Shown: positions 39,201 to 47,666 of the stretch, in pieces | Layout: each line of letters begins with the position of its first letter | Numbering within the stretch: the first letter of the stretch is position 1 | Source: Sitta carolinensis | Taxonomy: Eukaryota > Chordata > Aves > Passeriformes > Sittidae | Assembly: GCA_032173965.1 (NCBI GenBank) | Contig: CM063288.1 | Coordinates: 23,530,001-23,594,000, forward strand | DNA: 64,000 bases | Direction of reading: 5' to 3' | Made by a program: the position numbers and the translations under genes | Notes under the pieces: generated by a model | Seen by the model: only the letters and a program-made list of their open reading frames with translations | The model's database searches: none | What the model was told of the DNA's origin: nothing

Positions 39201-40406
39201 GAATTCATTCAAGGGTAAGAAAAATCCTTAAGTTGTTTGGTTTTCTTTCTCCAGCCCAGTAATATAATGTCAGTCTGTACCCTAAGCTTCCAAGAAAGTG
39301 GTAATAAAAATGTTTGAATAAAACAGAACAGTTACTGTATTTAAATTCTATCTAGCAGCTGGGAAGAAGGCAATGGGTTTTTTTAGAATGATCCATTCTC
39401 ATGGGTTCTTTATTATCTGTCTCTGCCCAAGCAGAACCAAAGAGACAAGTGTTCACAGAAATAAAACCATGTTTTGGCTGTTTCTGTGTTTGCCATTTAT
39501 CACGTCTCCTCGCAGAAGCAGCTATGTTTGCTGAAGAACTTGTCATCCCCAGCTATCTGTGACCAGGTTTCCTGCCACAAGTTAGTCCTCTTCATTGTCC
39601 ATTTTCATCAAAATGATTAACTGAAAGTGCCCAAACAGTGTGTTTTTGTAATTGGCTTATTTTGACAGATGAGGGAGCGCTACCAGATTGGGAAAACAGG
39701 AGAAGGTATTAAGTTACCTCTCAAACATCCCTACTAAAGGCCACTCAAGTCAGAAAAGCTGGATCTAAAAGGGTGAAGAAGCCTATGCAGGTTCCATCTC
39801 TGGACAAACAGGCAGAGTAATACCACAGATTTGAGGTAGCGAATCATAACAATATTGCTCTACTAACATGTCCCAAACCTGGTGTACTTTACGAACTCAG
39901 CATTTCTAAATTTTTTCTTCTTGCATTCACAAAAAATCACTCCCATCTATTCAGAAATGGGCCACATAACTTATAAAGGGAAAAGCTTTAACATGAATAG
40001 TATGACATACAGTTATCAAATTAACTGCTATGTATTGTCACTATATCTTTTAAAATCGTTGTTAAATTTTTCAAAGTCTTTCTCCAGTCCTCTACATGCT
40101 TACATTTGATGTTGAGCCACCATCATTCATCAGTTTTGACCAATTATTGTAACATTATACACCAGTAATATTTAGGACTTTAATTGCAAGGACAACAGAT
40201 AGAGATAGCTGTAATTTACAGACTCCCAGTAATATTTATATTGTAACCAGCTGCTGTCCGTTACAGATATTATTTGCTTTGCATTCATAAAGTTTATTTA
40301 ACATAATATCAACTACAAACCTAATTACCAGTAACATGGAAGGGATCAAACCCTACAATTCAGGTTTAAGAACACTTACATTTACTTGTGTCACCCTGCT
40401 CTTCAT
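14702..40406 (-). CDS. CWC22: CWC22 spliceosome-associated protein (19 coding exons)
   Basis: Nuclear splicing factor. CWC22 holds eIF4A3 and delivers it to the spliceosome so that exon junction complexes form; it is also needed for pre-mRNA splicing itself. Minus-strand join, 5' to 3': 40406-40380, 38431-38364, 37727-37605, 37494-37237, 36767-36639, 34862-34694, 34325-34272, 33354-33219, 33139-32933, 32812-32750, 32423-32328, 31241-31160, 30037-29977, 21577-21500, 20386-20234, 19378-19251, 18284-18183, 18081-17885, 15294-14702. The total is 2724 nt, 907 codons plus TAG, and all phases close with GT-AG introns. Layout: charged N-terminus (1-150), [13 protein letters not shown] motif (about 138-150), MIF4G (about 160-350), acidic linker (about 412-444), MA3 (about 455-571), Ser-rich run (668-710), basic/acidic RS-like tail (711-907). 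An Asn-Lys pair at 179-180 matches the pair I recall contacting eIF4A3 in human. Identity rests on near-identical recall of human CWC22 through the core. Confidence 0.97.
15295..17884 (-). other. CWC22 intron before the last exon (2.6 kb)
   Basis: Mostly AT-rich. A local GC-richer patch lies at about 16690-16970 with no recognisable coding or repeat identity. No transposon recognised. Confidence 0.8.
17885..18081 (-). CDS. CWC22: CWC22 coding exon 18 (Ser-rich, residues 645-711)
   Basis: Acceptor TAATTAG, donor ACTCAG|GTATTT. Begins [15 protein letters not shown] and runs into 43 residues made only of Ser, Asp, Thr and Glu, mostly Ser. The Ser codons mix AGC, AGT, TCC, TCA and TCT, so the run is kept as protein and is not a simple trinucleotide expansion. 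The human gene has a similar Ser/Asp run here. Confidence 0.93.
18183..18284 (-). CDS. CWC22: CWC22 coding exon 17 (residues 611-645)
   Basis: Acceptor CCATCAG, donor CTAAC|GTGAGG. Encodes [19 protein letters not shown] and [14 protein letters not shown], a strongly conserved block. Confidence 0.95.
19251..19378 (-). CDS. CWC22: CWC22 coding exon 16 (residues 569-611)
   Basis: Acceptor TTTTCAG, donor GATGA|GTAAGT. Encodes [17 protein letters not shown] and then [19 protein letters not shown], extending past the MA3 domain. Confidence 0.95.
20234..20386 (-). CDS. CWC22: CWC22 coding exon 15 (MA3, residues 518-568)
   Basis: A 153-nt, phase-0 exon. Acceptor TGTCTCAG, donor TGGAGT|GTAAGT. Encodes [17 protein letters not shown] through [14 protein letters not shown]. 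Confidence 0.96.
21500..21577 (-). CDS. CWC22: CWC22 coding exon 14 (MA3, residues 492-517)
   Basis: A 78-nt, phase-0 exon. Acceptor TAACCCAG, donor GCAGGG|GTGAGT. Encodes [19 protein letters not shown] and FFGLLAG. Confidence 0.94.
21578..29976 (-). other. CWC22 8.4-kb intron inside the MA3 coding region
   Basis: Largest intron of the gene, between codons 491 and 492. It contains the CR1 copy at 27548-28285, an A17 run at 26700-26716 and long AT-rich stretches. No exon-like open frame with good splice sites and family resemblance was found. Other CWC22 introns over 300 bases (30038-31159, 31242-32327, 32424-32749, 33355-34271, 34326-34693, 36768-37236, 37728-38363) show nothing recognisable. 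Confidence 0.8.
27548..28285 (-). mobile_element. CR1 LINE fragment (3' part, reverse orientation)
   Basis: Plus-strand text carries many CR1 landmarks in reverse complement: 'gaggccatttcctc', 'gtcacttgttat', 'gagaaaagaccaacccc', 'agagtgataaggtcccc', 'ctccagagaaaacaagccc', and further right the 'gtcatctgcaaactca' segment. The 3' end of the element lies to the left, so it runs with the CWC22 strand. It is 5'-truncated and diverged, without an intact ORF. CR1 is the main retrotransposon of birds and other sauropsids. Confidence 0.85.
29977..30037 (-). CDS. CWC22: CWC22 coding exon 13 (MA3, residues 471-491)
   Basis: Acceptor TCTTCAG, donor GACT|GTAAGC. Encodes [20 protein letters not shown] and a final Thr. 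The next intron is the 8.4-kb one. Confidence 0.94.
31160..31241 (-). CDS. CWC22: CWC22 coding exon 12 (MA3 start, residues 444-471)
   Basis: Acceptor TTTTCCAG, donor TCGAG|GTAAAC. Encodes [18 protein letters not shown] and the first MA3 helix (TIYLAIQS). Confidence 0.95.
32328..32423 (-). CDS. CWC22: CWC22 coding exon 11 (acidic linker, residues 412-444)
   Basis: Acceptor TCTTTCAG, donor GATG|GTAAGT. Encodes [10 protein letters not shown] followed by a Glu/Asp tract with an SSEEDEED core. This is the acidic spacer between MIF4G and MA3. Confidence 0.94.
32750..32812 (-). CDS. CWC22: CWC22 coding exon 10 (residues 391-412)
   Basis: A 63-nt exon. Acceptor TCTAAAG, donor GAAAG|GTAGGG. Encodes [16 protein letters not shown] and then MLKK, a known CWC22 linker segment. 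Confidence 0.94.
32933..33139 (-). CDS. CWC22: CWC22 coding exon 9 (end of MIF4G, residues 322-391)
   Basis: Acceptor TTCCAAAG, donor CTTA|GTAAGT. Encodes [17 protein letters not shown], then [19 protein letters not shown] and the acidic [14 protein letters not shown] segment. Confidence 0.96.
33219..33354 (-). CDS. CWC22: CWC22 coding exon 8 (MIF4G, residues 277-322)
   Basis: Acceptor TCCACAG, donor TAATG|GTAAGA. Encodes [17 protein letters not shown] through [10 protein letters not shown]. Confidence 0.96.
34272..34325 (-). CDS. CWC22: CWC22 coding exon 7 (MIF4G, residues 259-276)
   Basis: A 54-nt exon, in frame at both ends. Acceptor TTTTGCAG, donor AATGTG|GTATGT. Encodes [18 protein letters not shown], against QLCLTASKFVAHLINQNV recalled for human. 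It is symmetric (18 codons), so skipping would keep the frame but remove a MIF4G helix. Confidence 0.95.
34694..34862 (-). CDS. CWC22: CWC22 coding exon 6 (MIF4G, residues 202-258)
   Basis: Acceptor TTTACAG, donor GACAAG|GTATGT. Encodes [17 protein letters not shown] through [11 protein letters not shown], almost identical to human as I recall it. Confidence 0.97.
34863..36638 (-). other. CWC22 intron between MIF4G exons (1.8 kb)
   Basis: AT-rich, no recognisable repeat or exon. Confidence 0.75.
36639..36767 (-). CDS. CWC22: CWC22 coding exon 5 (MIF4G start, residues 159-202)
   Basis: Acceptor TAATAG, donor GGAAG|GTAAGC. Encodes the first MIF4G helices, from [14 protein letters not shown] to [11 protein letters not shown]. 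It holds the Asn-Lys pair at 179-180 that corresponds to the eIF4A3-contact pair in human CWC22. Confidence 0.96.
37237..37494 (-). CDS. CWC22: CWC22 coding exon 4 (residues 73-159)
   Basis: Acceptor CCCGTAG, donor AACAG|GTGAGT. Arg/Asp-rich N-terminal part followed by the invariant [16 protein letters not shown] motif and EQITDKN. This motif just before the MIF4G domain is diagnostic of CWC22. Confidence 0.96.
37605..37727 (-). CDS. CWC22: CWC22 coding exon 3 (residues 32-73)
   Basis: Acceptor GAGTAG, donor GGAAG|GTATGG. Encodes an RS-like, Tyr/Asp/Arg-rich low-complexity segment ([14 protein letters not shown]). This part diverges most from mammals, so the match rests on composition and on phase fitting both neighbours. 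Confidence 0.88.
38364..38431 (-). CDS. CWC22: CWC22 coding exon 2 (residues 10-32)
   Basis: Acceptor CTTAAAG, donor ACAG|GTAGAA. Encodes a Ser/Arg/Glu-rich stretch ending SPEDR, matching the SSPEDR of human CWC22. Enters in phase 0 and leaves two bases of the Arg codon. Confidence 0.9.
38432..40379 (-). other. CWC22 first intron within the coding region (1.9 kb)
   Basis: Separates the 9-codon first coding exon from the rest. A moderately GC-richer patch at about 38560-38870 has no recognised identity. Confidence 0.75.
40380..40406 (-). CDS. CWC22: CWC22 coding exon 1 (start codon, residues 1-9)
   Basis: Encodes MKSRVTQVN, close to the human N-terminus MKSSVAQIK. ATG is at 40406-40404 with A at -3. 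An in-frame TGA at 40436-40434 lies upstream and no Met intervenes, which fixes the start. Donor reads AAT|GTAAGT. Confidence 0.93.
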
Positions 40407-40491
40407 CTTGACTTCCTGTTTCTTACAAAGTTGTCAACGTGCAGCAATGAGGCAATCCAAGCTGGAGCTCAGTATATGAAAACCATTTCAC
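40407..40491 (-). other. CWC22: CWC22 5' UTR part of exon 2
   Basis: A pyrimidine-rich acceptor (TCTGTGTCACAG) ends at 40492, so 85 untranslated bases precede the ATG. An in-frame TGA at 40436-40434 closes the reading frame upstream. Confidence 0.7.
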
Positions 40492-40980
40492 CTGTGACAC
40501 AGAGAAGACAATCAAAAACCTTCCACTGCATACCGTGATGGAACACGCACCTTTACTGTGTCCTATCCGGCTACGACGACACAAATCCTTAAACCAAAAG
40601 GCTCCCCCTGGCCTACTCGGATTCCCGCGCTCATACAGCTGCAGCCGGGAGCTCACCGGCACAGGCGGCCCCGAGCGAGCGGCCAGGCCTCGCCGGGGGC
40701 TGCCGGGCCCCTGCGCACCCACCCCGCCGCACGGCTCCCGGCCCGGGCCCGGGCCCGCCGCACCTCCCGGCCGCGAACACCGGCCCGCGGCGGGGGCGGC
40801 CGCGGACACCGACCCGCGGGCGCACCAGGCCGAGCGGTGCTCGGGGGCTGCCCCGGATTCCCCGGGGATCGTGGGAAGGGGCGCCCGCTGGGCCCTTCCG
40901 AGACGGCGACGGCCCCGGTCCGCACCTCCCCCCGCCGGTACCGCCGCCACCGCCGCCTCCACCGCAACCGGTCCCGGACG

Positions 40981-40993
40981 CGTCACTTCCGGC
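40981..40993 (-). promoter_or_regulatory. ETS/GABP site fused to a CRE-like half site
   Basis: The minus strand reads CCGGAAGTGACG. CCGGAAGT is the classic ETS (GABPA/ELK) core and TGACG is a CRE half site. The combination is common at start sites of housekeeping genes. Confidence 0.6.
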
Positions 40994-41030
40994 GGCACGG
41001 GGTGAGCGCGCGGCCGGCCCCGCCCCTCCG

Positions 41031-41040
41031 CCGCCATGTT
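41031..41040 (-). promoter_or_regulatory. YY1 site
   Basis: The minus strand reads AACATGGCGG, the YY1 core usually found just downstream of a transcription start in TATA-less promoters. It is flanked by GC boxes at 41016-41026 and about 41043-41053, so the start site is probably close to 41050. Confidence 0.6.
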
Positions 41041-41105
41041 GGGGCCCCGCCCTCCGCCGCAGTTGCAGTGAGGGTGCTCGGTGCGGACCCGCCGCAGCGC
41101 GGCCG

Positions 41106-41121
41106 GGCCGCCGCCGCCGCC

Positions 41122-41182
<61 letters not shown>

Positions 41183-41218
41183 TGCCGCTGCTGCTGCTGC
41201 TGCTGCGCCGCCGCCGCT
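41106..41218. repeat. Compound (CCG)n/(CTG)n trinucleotide tract
   Basis: Plus strand: five CCG units at 41108-41122, a two-base interruption, 19 uninterrupted CCG units at 41125-41181, then CTG, CCG, and six CTG units at 41188-41205, then CGC units. On the CWC22 strand this reads CAG6 then CGG19. It is expected to be length-polymorphic and to form hairpins or G-quadruplex-like structures. Confidence 0.95.
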
Positions 41219-41399
41219 CGGGCCGGCACCCTCCGCAAAACACCCCGCCTGTCCCGTCAGGAGCTCGTGTAGCGGCAGGGAGCCAGCCTCCCAGAGGGGT
41301 GGAGGACTGCCCAAAGCGCCGCTGGGGACTGGAGTGAATGAAATACTCCTGCCCCGTGAAAGCGGCTGAGCCGCGCTTGAGGAGCTCGCGCCGTGGGTT

Positions 41400-42994
41400 A
41401 AACAGAGCGGGGAGGTGTGCGGGACAGACAGCAGGCACTGCGCTCTGGTGGGCACCGCGATGCTGTTGGAACACTTCTGTGATAGAAGGGTCTTTTTGAC
41501 CTCTGAAACTTTAATTCAGCACCATGGAACCAGGCTAACACAGAACCTCTGCTTATTATGTGCACACAGTTTGGGGTTTGGAAAGTACTTAAATGCATAG
41601 GAAGAGGTCTTAAAAAAAAAAAAAAAAAGGTACATAAGGTCTTAAAATGCTTATGGTTAATTTTCAGTTCTTGTGAGGAAAATGAGCTCTTGTAGGATCC
41701 AGCAGGTCAGGTCAGGCAGGCACTAGCTCAGCGGCGTGTTCCTGCAGAGCCCAGTGCGGTGGGGCCGGCCTGCGCCCCTCCAGGCCACTGGGACATGCTG
41801 TTTCTTGAGGGGAGGAACGTGGCAGGGAAACTTCCTCAAAGCTGGAAAATGCTACAGTTTTTTTCTTTCCTTTTGGAGGTTGTTAAATCAACTTATTTAT
41901 TCTGTACCGAGCGTTAGAGTGCTTATGTTTTGTTACATCATGTAACACACCTGTTGCACTGTTTTCGTTGCAACAATTAGTACAAGCACAATGCTCACTG
42001 TCAAAAGAAAAATCACAGCATAGTGAGAGAGGACACTCATGACCAGACGGCTCTGGTCATTGTGGTGCAGCAGTTGAGGACTTAGTCCCCAAGATTTAAA
42101 CTTTCTTGCTCTTCTGTCACTATGATCTCTGAAGAGTAAGAGAAAAGGAGCATCAGGCCATGAGTGAGATCATGCTATGCAGCACTTTAACTTGGAACCA
42201 CCTTGGTTCATGCCCCCAGCACTTGAAACATTCACAAGATGGGAACAAACCAGTTCTCAAACTTCTCCAAAGACCAGCAGTGCCATTGTAATTGTGTGTT
42301 GTAACAGATACAAATATTCTGCACTCAGGAGAAAATACAGGAGTTTTAATTTACAAATTAATAAAAGTCAACTTTTACATTTATGTTTCAGTACTAAGCA
42401 TAATAATCGATAAAGCAAGACACACCTTGCTCAAAACCAACATGGAGGTAGGACGTGTTAAGAAATGATAATCAGAAAAAGTGCATGATTTTTTCTTCTG
42501 CTTATAACTTTTAGCTACAGAATTTAATTTCTTTGGCTTAATGATTTGCAAATGTGGTTCTTACACAGGAGACTGGAAACAGCGTGTATTTGGATGGTCA
42601 TGCACGTTCTGACAACACGAATTGTTGAATGCTTTCACAAGATATTCCTTGAACCCACTGTCTGCCTGTGAACACTCTATGATTTCCCATTCTGCTGTGA
42701 AAGTAATCTTTTTCCTGCCTCTCGCTGTGTAAACAGGTGTCACGAAATGAAAAGGCATATGGCATCAGTGTGGCAGCAGCATCTCCTGAGAGGGACATCC
42801 TGTGGCTGATGGCACACATACCATCCCTCAGCCTGTCCCTCCAAATGCCCTGGCAGAGAGGGAACATGGACAGCTGAGCCTGAGGACAGGGATGGGAAAT
42901 AGGTCTTTTTTGAGGTGCCTTTGCCAGGAGACTACTGATAACCTCTGAGAAACACGTGTGTAATTTAAGAGTGGCTGAATAGCATGGGGTGACT
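41400..42994. other. CWC22 upstream flank
   Basis: Returns quickly from the CpG island to AT-rich sequence. Contains A17 at 41612-41628. No exon, RNA gene or repeat identified. Confidence 0.6.
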
Positions 42995-43634
42995 TGCGGG
43001 AATGCTGGAATTGTTTGATAAGTTTTAGTGATAAGTATAGTATAGTTATTATTGTTATTTTAGTGTAGTTTTTTCTAGTCTCTGTAAAGGGGGCCCCCTG
43101 CTTTGGGAGACACCTGGTCAGACTCCTGATAAGAGTTCCCAAGACAACCCCGGCCTCTGTCCAGAGACCCTTTCCCATTGGTTTTCCCCGAGATAGGCTT
43201 CTGTCCACCCTAGCAATGTAGCTTTCCTCCCTCAGTCCATCAATCTTCTTCAAGGTCCAGTGCAGTCCAGGACCTTCAGAGGTTGGTGAATCCCCCAGAG
43301 ACCCCTCCCCAACTTACTTTGAGTTGTCTTATTGGTTTGTAATCTGTATCCACCCCACCCCCATCTTCCTTTGGATAAAACCCCCCTTGTAACCCAGGTT
43401 CGGGGTCTCTCATGCCTGAGGCACCGGGCCTGGGGTCAGGGGCTTCCCCTGTAACCCCCGAATAAAACCTATGTTCCCGGATGTCTCTGAGTCCCCTCTT
43501 TGAAACCACAGCCGTGACAGCATAGGCTAAGGTGCTGCAGAGCCAAGTACCCACACACGAGACTGTCAAGGCGTATGAGAGCGAGTGCGCGGTCAAGCCG
43601 AACGCCAGGCTGACCAGAGATACGCACGACAACG
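42995..43634 (+). mobile_element. Candidate solo LTR of an endogenous retrovirus
   Basis: The block has LTR-like promoter and poly(A) order on the plus strand: inverted CCAAT boxes near 43177 and 43331, a TATA-like GATAAAA at 43374-43380, then a GC-rich R-like part and AATAAA at 43461-43466. The DNA just downstream, to 43634, is unusually CpG-rich for this region. GTGACT occurs just before 42995 and again at 43635-43640, a possible 6-bp target duplication. The left end begins TG but the right end is not a clean CA, so boundaries are uncertain. No gag, pol or env reading frame lies beside it, hence solo. Family not identified. Confidence 0.6.
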
Positions 43635-46073
43635 GTGACTTAAATTCTCTTCTTGGATGTGGAAAGCTGAAAAGGGGCTAGGGCATTGGAATTCACTGAA
43701 CAAGGAAAGGGCATTTAAAGCTGAATAGAAGCAGTGAAGTGAGTTTTCCCTTTCCTCTTTTCCTAAGTTAATGCTTTTACTATTGGATTATACAGTGAAG
43801 CTCCCTTCTGCTCATTTATTCCCTGCTCTGCTCATCTTACAGTCCCTTTTCTGCTTTAAGTGGGTCACGCTTAGATTTTATTCCTCATCAGGTTAAAGGG
43901 AGAATGCTTCAGTTTTACAGTGGGTCTAATCTTGTGGCTTGGCAAAATGCTTTTAGAGCTACAAGTTTTGTTTCTGTGAGGGTGAAAAGACAAAGCCTGT
44001 CCTTCCCAAGTGAATACTTTAAGAGGGTAGGATGCAGTGCAGGTTGAATACCCCAGGTTAGCCTTTTGGAATCTGCTGCACTCAAGATCCCAAATGTACA
44101 GAGTCTGAGGTAGAGCCATGACTGTGGTTTCTGACTTCTAGAGAGTAAGAGGGATTCAGGCACATTCTCTTGCTTGGTGTGTCTTCCACAGCTTCTTGCT
44201 CAGCAGGTGGGACTCCTTAATTGCCTGGAAGGCACTCAGGTGAAGCATCCAGCTGAAGCAATCCTGATCACCCTGCAGGAGCCATGCAGCTACTCTGCAG
44301 GTGTAAGAGATAGTGAGGATCTCTTATCTCTGTCTCAGTCTGAAGTAAATTACAGTTCGAATGGAGCATGATTATGGAGTATGGAAAAAAAATACAAAGA
44401 CAAAACAACTCAAGAATTAACTCATGTTGAGTGGCTTTGTGTGTATTTAGAACAGCAATGATCAACAAAGAATGCTTCTTCTTAAGTAAGCATGATCAGG
44501 CCTTGAAATACAATAACACCCAATTCATACAAAATTAAACCAACGTGAGAAGTTTGCTTTCAGATAACACAAATTTTAAATATAAATTTTTGCACACTAA
44601 AAATGATGAAAGAACTGACAATTCAATTGAGACTCATAGTAATTAAATGAAACATAATCATAATCTTTGAAACCTACTCAAAGGGAGAAAGAGTAAAGCA
44701 TCCAACAAATTCACATTCATCAGCTTAATGTTTTGCATGAATAGTCCATTAGTAAGCCACAGGAAACATAGTTTTAGTCGTGTTGTTTTCCCATGGTAGT
44801 TTTCTGTCATTGTGCTTGAAATGATATGAGTTAAAAATCATCCACATGGCACTCCCTGGGCTGGTGCTTCTCCTGGCATAAGCTGCTGTAGCTCCATCAA
44901 CTCCCAGTCTTCCACAAGTGAGCAGTAAAGGCTTGCATGTAGAAGCTCGCTTAAAGTACTTAATACTTCTGGAAAAACAGTGATAGCTGCTCCAATAGCT
45001 TATTCTGGTAGCTGAATCTTTGCAGTTAGTATTGCTTTATTAATTAATCTCAGAATGATGGATTGGAGACTGGTTTCCCTGCCTTCTTTATCAGGAGTAA
45101 GGAATTTATACACAGCTAATTCCCATCCAATTTAATCAGTGTGACCTTTAGCATACTGTAGAAATAAAATCTTGTGCAAGACTCAGAATTTGTTTCCAGA
45201 TAGCTGTTACAATGTGCTGGCTGTGGGATATTACTACACACATCAGCTAAGATGAGAAATCTCATCTTCTATGGTTTTAGTTTAATGTCACATAAGTGAG
45301 GTGAGCCAGCAAAGGAGGCTGGAGACAACACAGCTGAACTTCAGTAGCAGAGTGGGTCAGGGACATGTAATCCCTACTGCTACCTTTTGTGTGGCAGGAG
45401 TTACCTCCAATGCAGAGTGTTAAGAAGCAACACGTGGGAGAGAAAGAAGGAAGCTCTTACATCACATAAACACCATTGTTTTGGAGGCGGTCTAATGTCC
45501 GTGCTCTGCAGTCCCCTCACTGTTACATTTTAATAAGTGCTGGAAGATAATGTGTTTACAATACTAAGAAATATCTCTTTTTGATACCTTGAATACATGG
45601 CGCTCATCACATTCCATCACAAAATTTATTTTTCCCAAGGAAACACCAGCAGACTCTAGTGTGTTTTGAAACCTTGTCAAAGTGAAGCTATCCCTCTGAG
45701 CTCAGTGGCAGGGATGATCATATGTGGAACCTCCACACAATTTCCCCTGTGTGAGAACACATCACATATGTTGCTATTATTTTTAATGACAGTCTTTCAG
45801 CTGCTTCTCATAGTAGTAAAAAATCCACCCAGCTACTGTTTAAAGCACTTCCTAGTATGTAGGCTAAAATCTCCCTCTTTCAGTTTTGTGGCAATGATGT
45901 TCTCCAACCAGCTTCTGGGACAAAACAATTCTTGTCCCTTCAGGCATCTTCTAACCTTAAATTGATATTCAGACTAAGCAATTATTCAGAAAAGGAAAGC
46001 ATAGTGAATGCAGATTGGCAAAAAAGTAATTTTTTTTTTTTTACAATGAGTTTTTCTTGTTTATGTTATTAAT

Positions 46074-46094
46074 GTTTGTTTGTTTGTTTGTTTG
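46074..46094. repeat. (GTTT)5 microsatellite
   Basis: Five perfect GTTT units ending in G. Confidence 0.9.
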
Positions 46095-47623
46095 AAGCCT
46101 TCTCTACTTAGTGGTATGGAGTGGAGCCAGACATAGTGCTGTAGATACAGGTCACTCTGGGCTGTAAAATGTTTTTTTTCACATCCTTAGCTTCACTTTG
46201 TCCTTACACGCTACAGAAGAATGTTGGTTCTTTTCCACAGTTCCAAGAGTTCATCAAACCAAGGTGCCACTCTACAGCCAGCACCCTGAATTTAGAATAT
46301 CTGCCTAAAATTTCAGAGCTATACCATGAATTGAGCTGTGTCATATTGACAACTTTAGTTTATTTAGCAACTAAAATCCTTTTTTAGCAACTAAACTCCT
46401 TTCAATTTAGTTTTTGCTCCTTTGTGCTGATTTTTTTAAAATCCTCTATGAAGTATTTTTATATCTTCTGACCTTTAAAGAGAAAAAAAAATAAAATTCT
46501 GCTGTTCTGCAGAGCTAGGACAGTAGAACCCCATGGTGGGGTCATGATGCTAAGTGCTAGAAGGTGTGTTTTTGCCCATAAACCAGAGAACACGATAATG
46601 AATGCACTTTTCCTTTGCTTTCCTGCACTAGCCCGGTGATTGTATCACAATAATGCAATACAATACGTAAAAGTAAAAATAAAATACTGTCCTGTTCCTG
46701 CTGTCATCTTCCTCCTGCATTTTTATGCTAATGTCATTGAGCAGAAGCAGCCACTCATGCCTTGAACTAAAGAACAAGTTAGTGTAGCTGCTTCTTACTG
46801 CTCAGCTGACATTTGGATGTTGTCCTCATCTGTTATCTCTTCAGCAATGCAGAGGGAAAGGGGCTCTCTGACCAGAGCTGTTGGCTGCTCCCTATGGATC
46901 TCAGGTGAGATTAAAGCACCAACACATGGCGAGTAGATGATATGCCATAATGCATGGAAAGGACAAAACCAGTATATTTATTAATTCTTCTGGATTTGTT
47001 CGGTTTCTTGATAATTGTTATGGTCCTGATGTCATGGCAGAATTCTAGATGTTGGCAAGACATTAAGCAGCCTTTGGAGTTCCTGGATCTTGCAGTATAT
47101 CCAGCCATGTGAGTTAATTACAGCAGATTTAAAAATGCAGAAGGATAGGTGGAAAACATTTTTTGCAGCACTGAAACAGAATAACAACACTGGAAAGACC
47201 CCCTGAAGTATTTCACTGAGAGCTTTACTATATACAGAACAGTAACATATTTGCAACAATAAAAGCAATAGAATAGTAACAAGAAAAGTAACAAGTTATA
47301 AACTGAAGCATATTTGTAGTAAAGTACCTCATTCCTCTGTAACAGCCAACTAGTGTTGCAGTAACTGTTAGGTTATGTACAAAACCTGATGTCACTATTA
47401 TTTTCTTGAAAGTGATACATTTTAATTCTAGCAAAGAGCAGCTTTTCACTCTGTGAGAACAACTCGTGTTCAAGGTGGAAGTGATCCAAGGCTCTTACCT
47501 GATTTGTGAATGTAGCTGATCTAAGTCTCTGGCAGAGCTTGCACACTGTCTGCTGTCTTTCATTTTAATCTTTTCAATACTATTTCATATAATAGGAATT
47601 GTTTTTTATCCTACTCAGAATGT

Positions 47624-47666
47624 GTTTTTTTGTTTGTTTGTTTGGGTTTTTTTGTTTTTTTTTTTC
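47624..47666. repeat. GTTT/poly-T low-complexity tract
   Basis: Mixture of T runs and GTTT units, almost purely T and G on the plus strand. Confidence 0.85.

Larger units (their letters stand above)
40657..41050 (-). other. CWC22: Candidate non-coding exon 1 of CWC22
   Basis: The best minus-strand donor in the island is GCCG|GTGAGC with its last exon base at 40657. Joined to the acceptor at 40491 it would remove a 165-nt intron. The 5' end is a guess from the GC-box, YY1 and ETS cluster; no TATA box is seen. Transcript data are needed to place the start site. Confidence 0.45.
40600..41400 (-). promoter_or_regulatory. CpG-island promoter of CWC22
   Basis: Very GC- and CpG-rich block in an otherwise AT-rich region, just upstream of the first coding exon. 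It contains an ETS site, a YY1 site, two GC boxes and a trinucleotide tract. This is a typical TATA-less housekeeping promoter, which fits an essential splicing factor. It could also fire on the plus strand, but no plus-strand gene was found to the right. Confidence 0.85.

Noticed and set aside
40423..41238. 271-residue minus-strand open frame with Gln and poly-Arg runs at the CWC22 promoter
   Set aside because: It is opened by the CGG/CAG tract and GC-rich DNA, runs through the predicted first intron, is out of frame with CWC22 and resembles no known protein.
40558..41337. 259-residue plus-strand open frame with a poly-Pro run
   Set aside because: The same GC-rich trinucleotide tract read on the other strand; no codon or family signal.
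43276..43632. 118-residue minus-strand frame
   Set aside because: Lies antisense within the LTR-like element; no retroviral or other protein resemblance.
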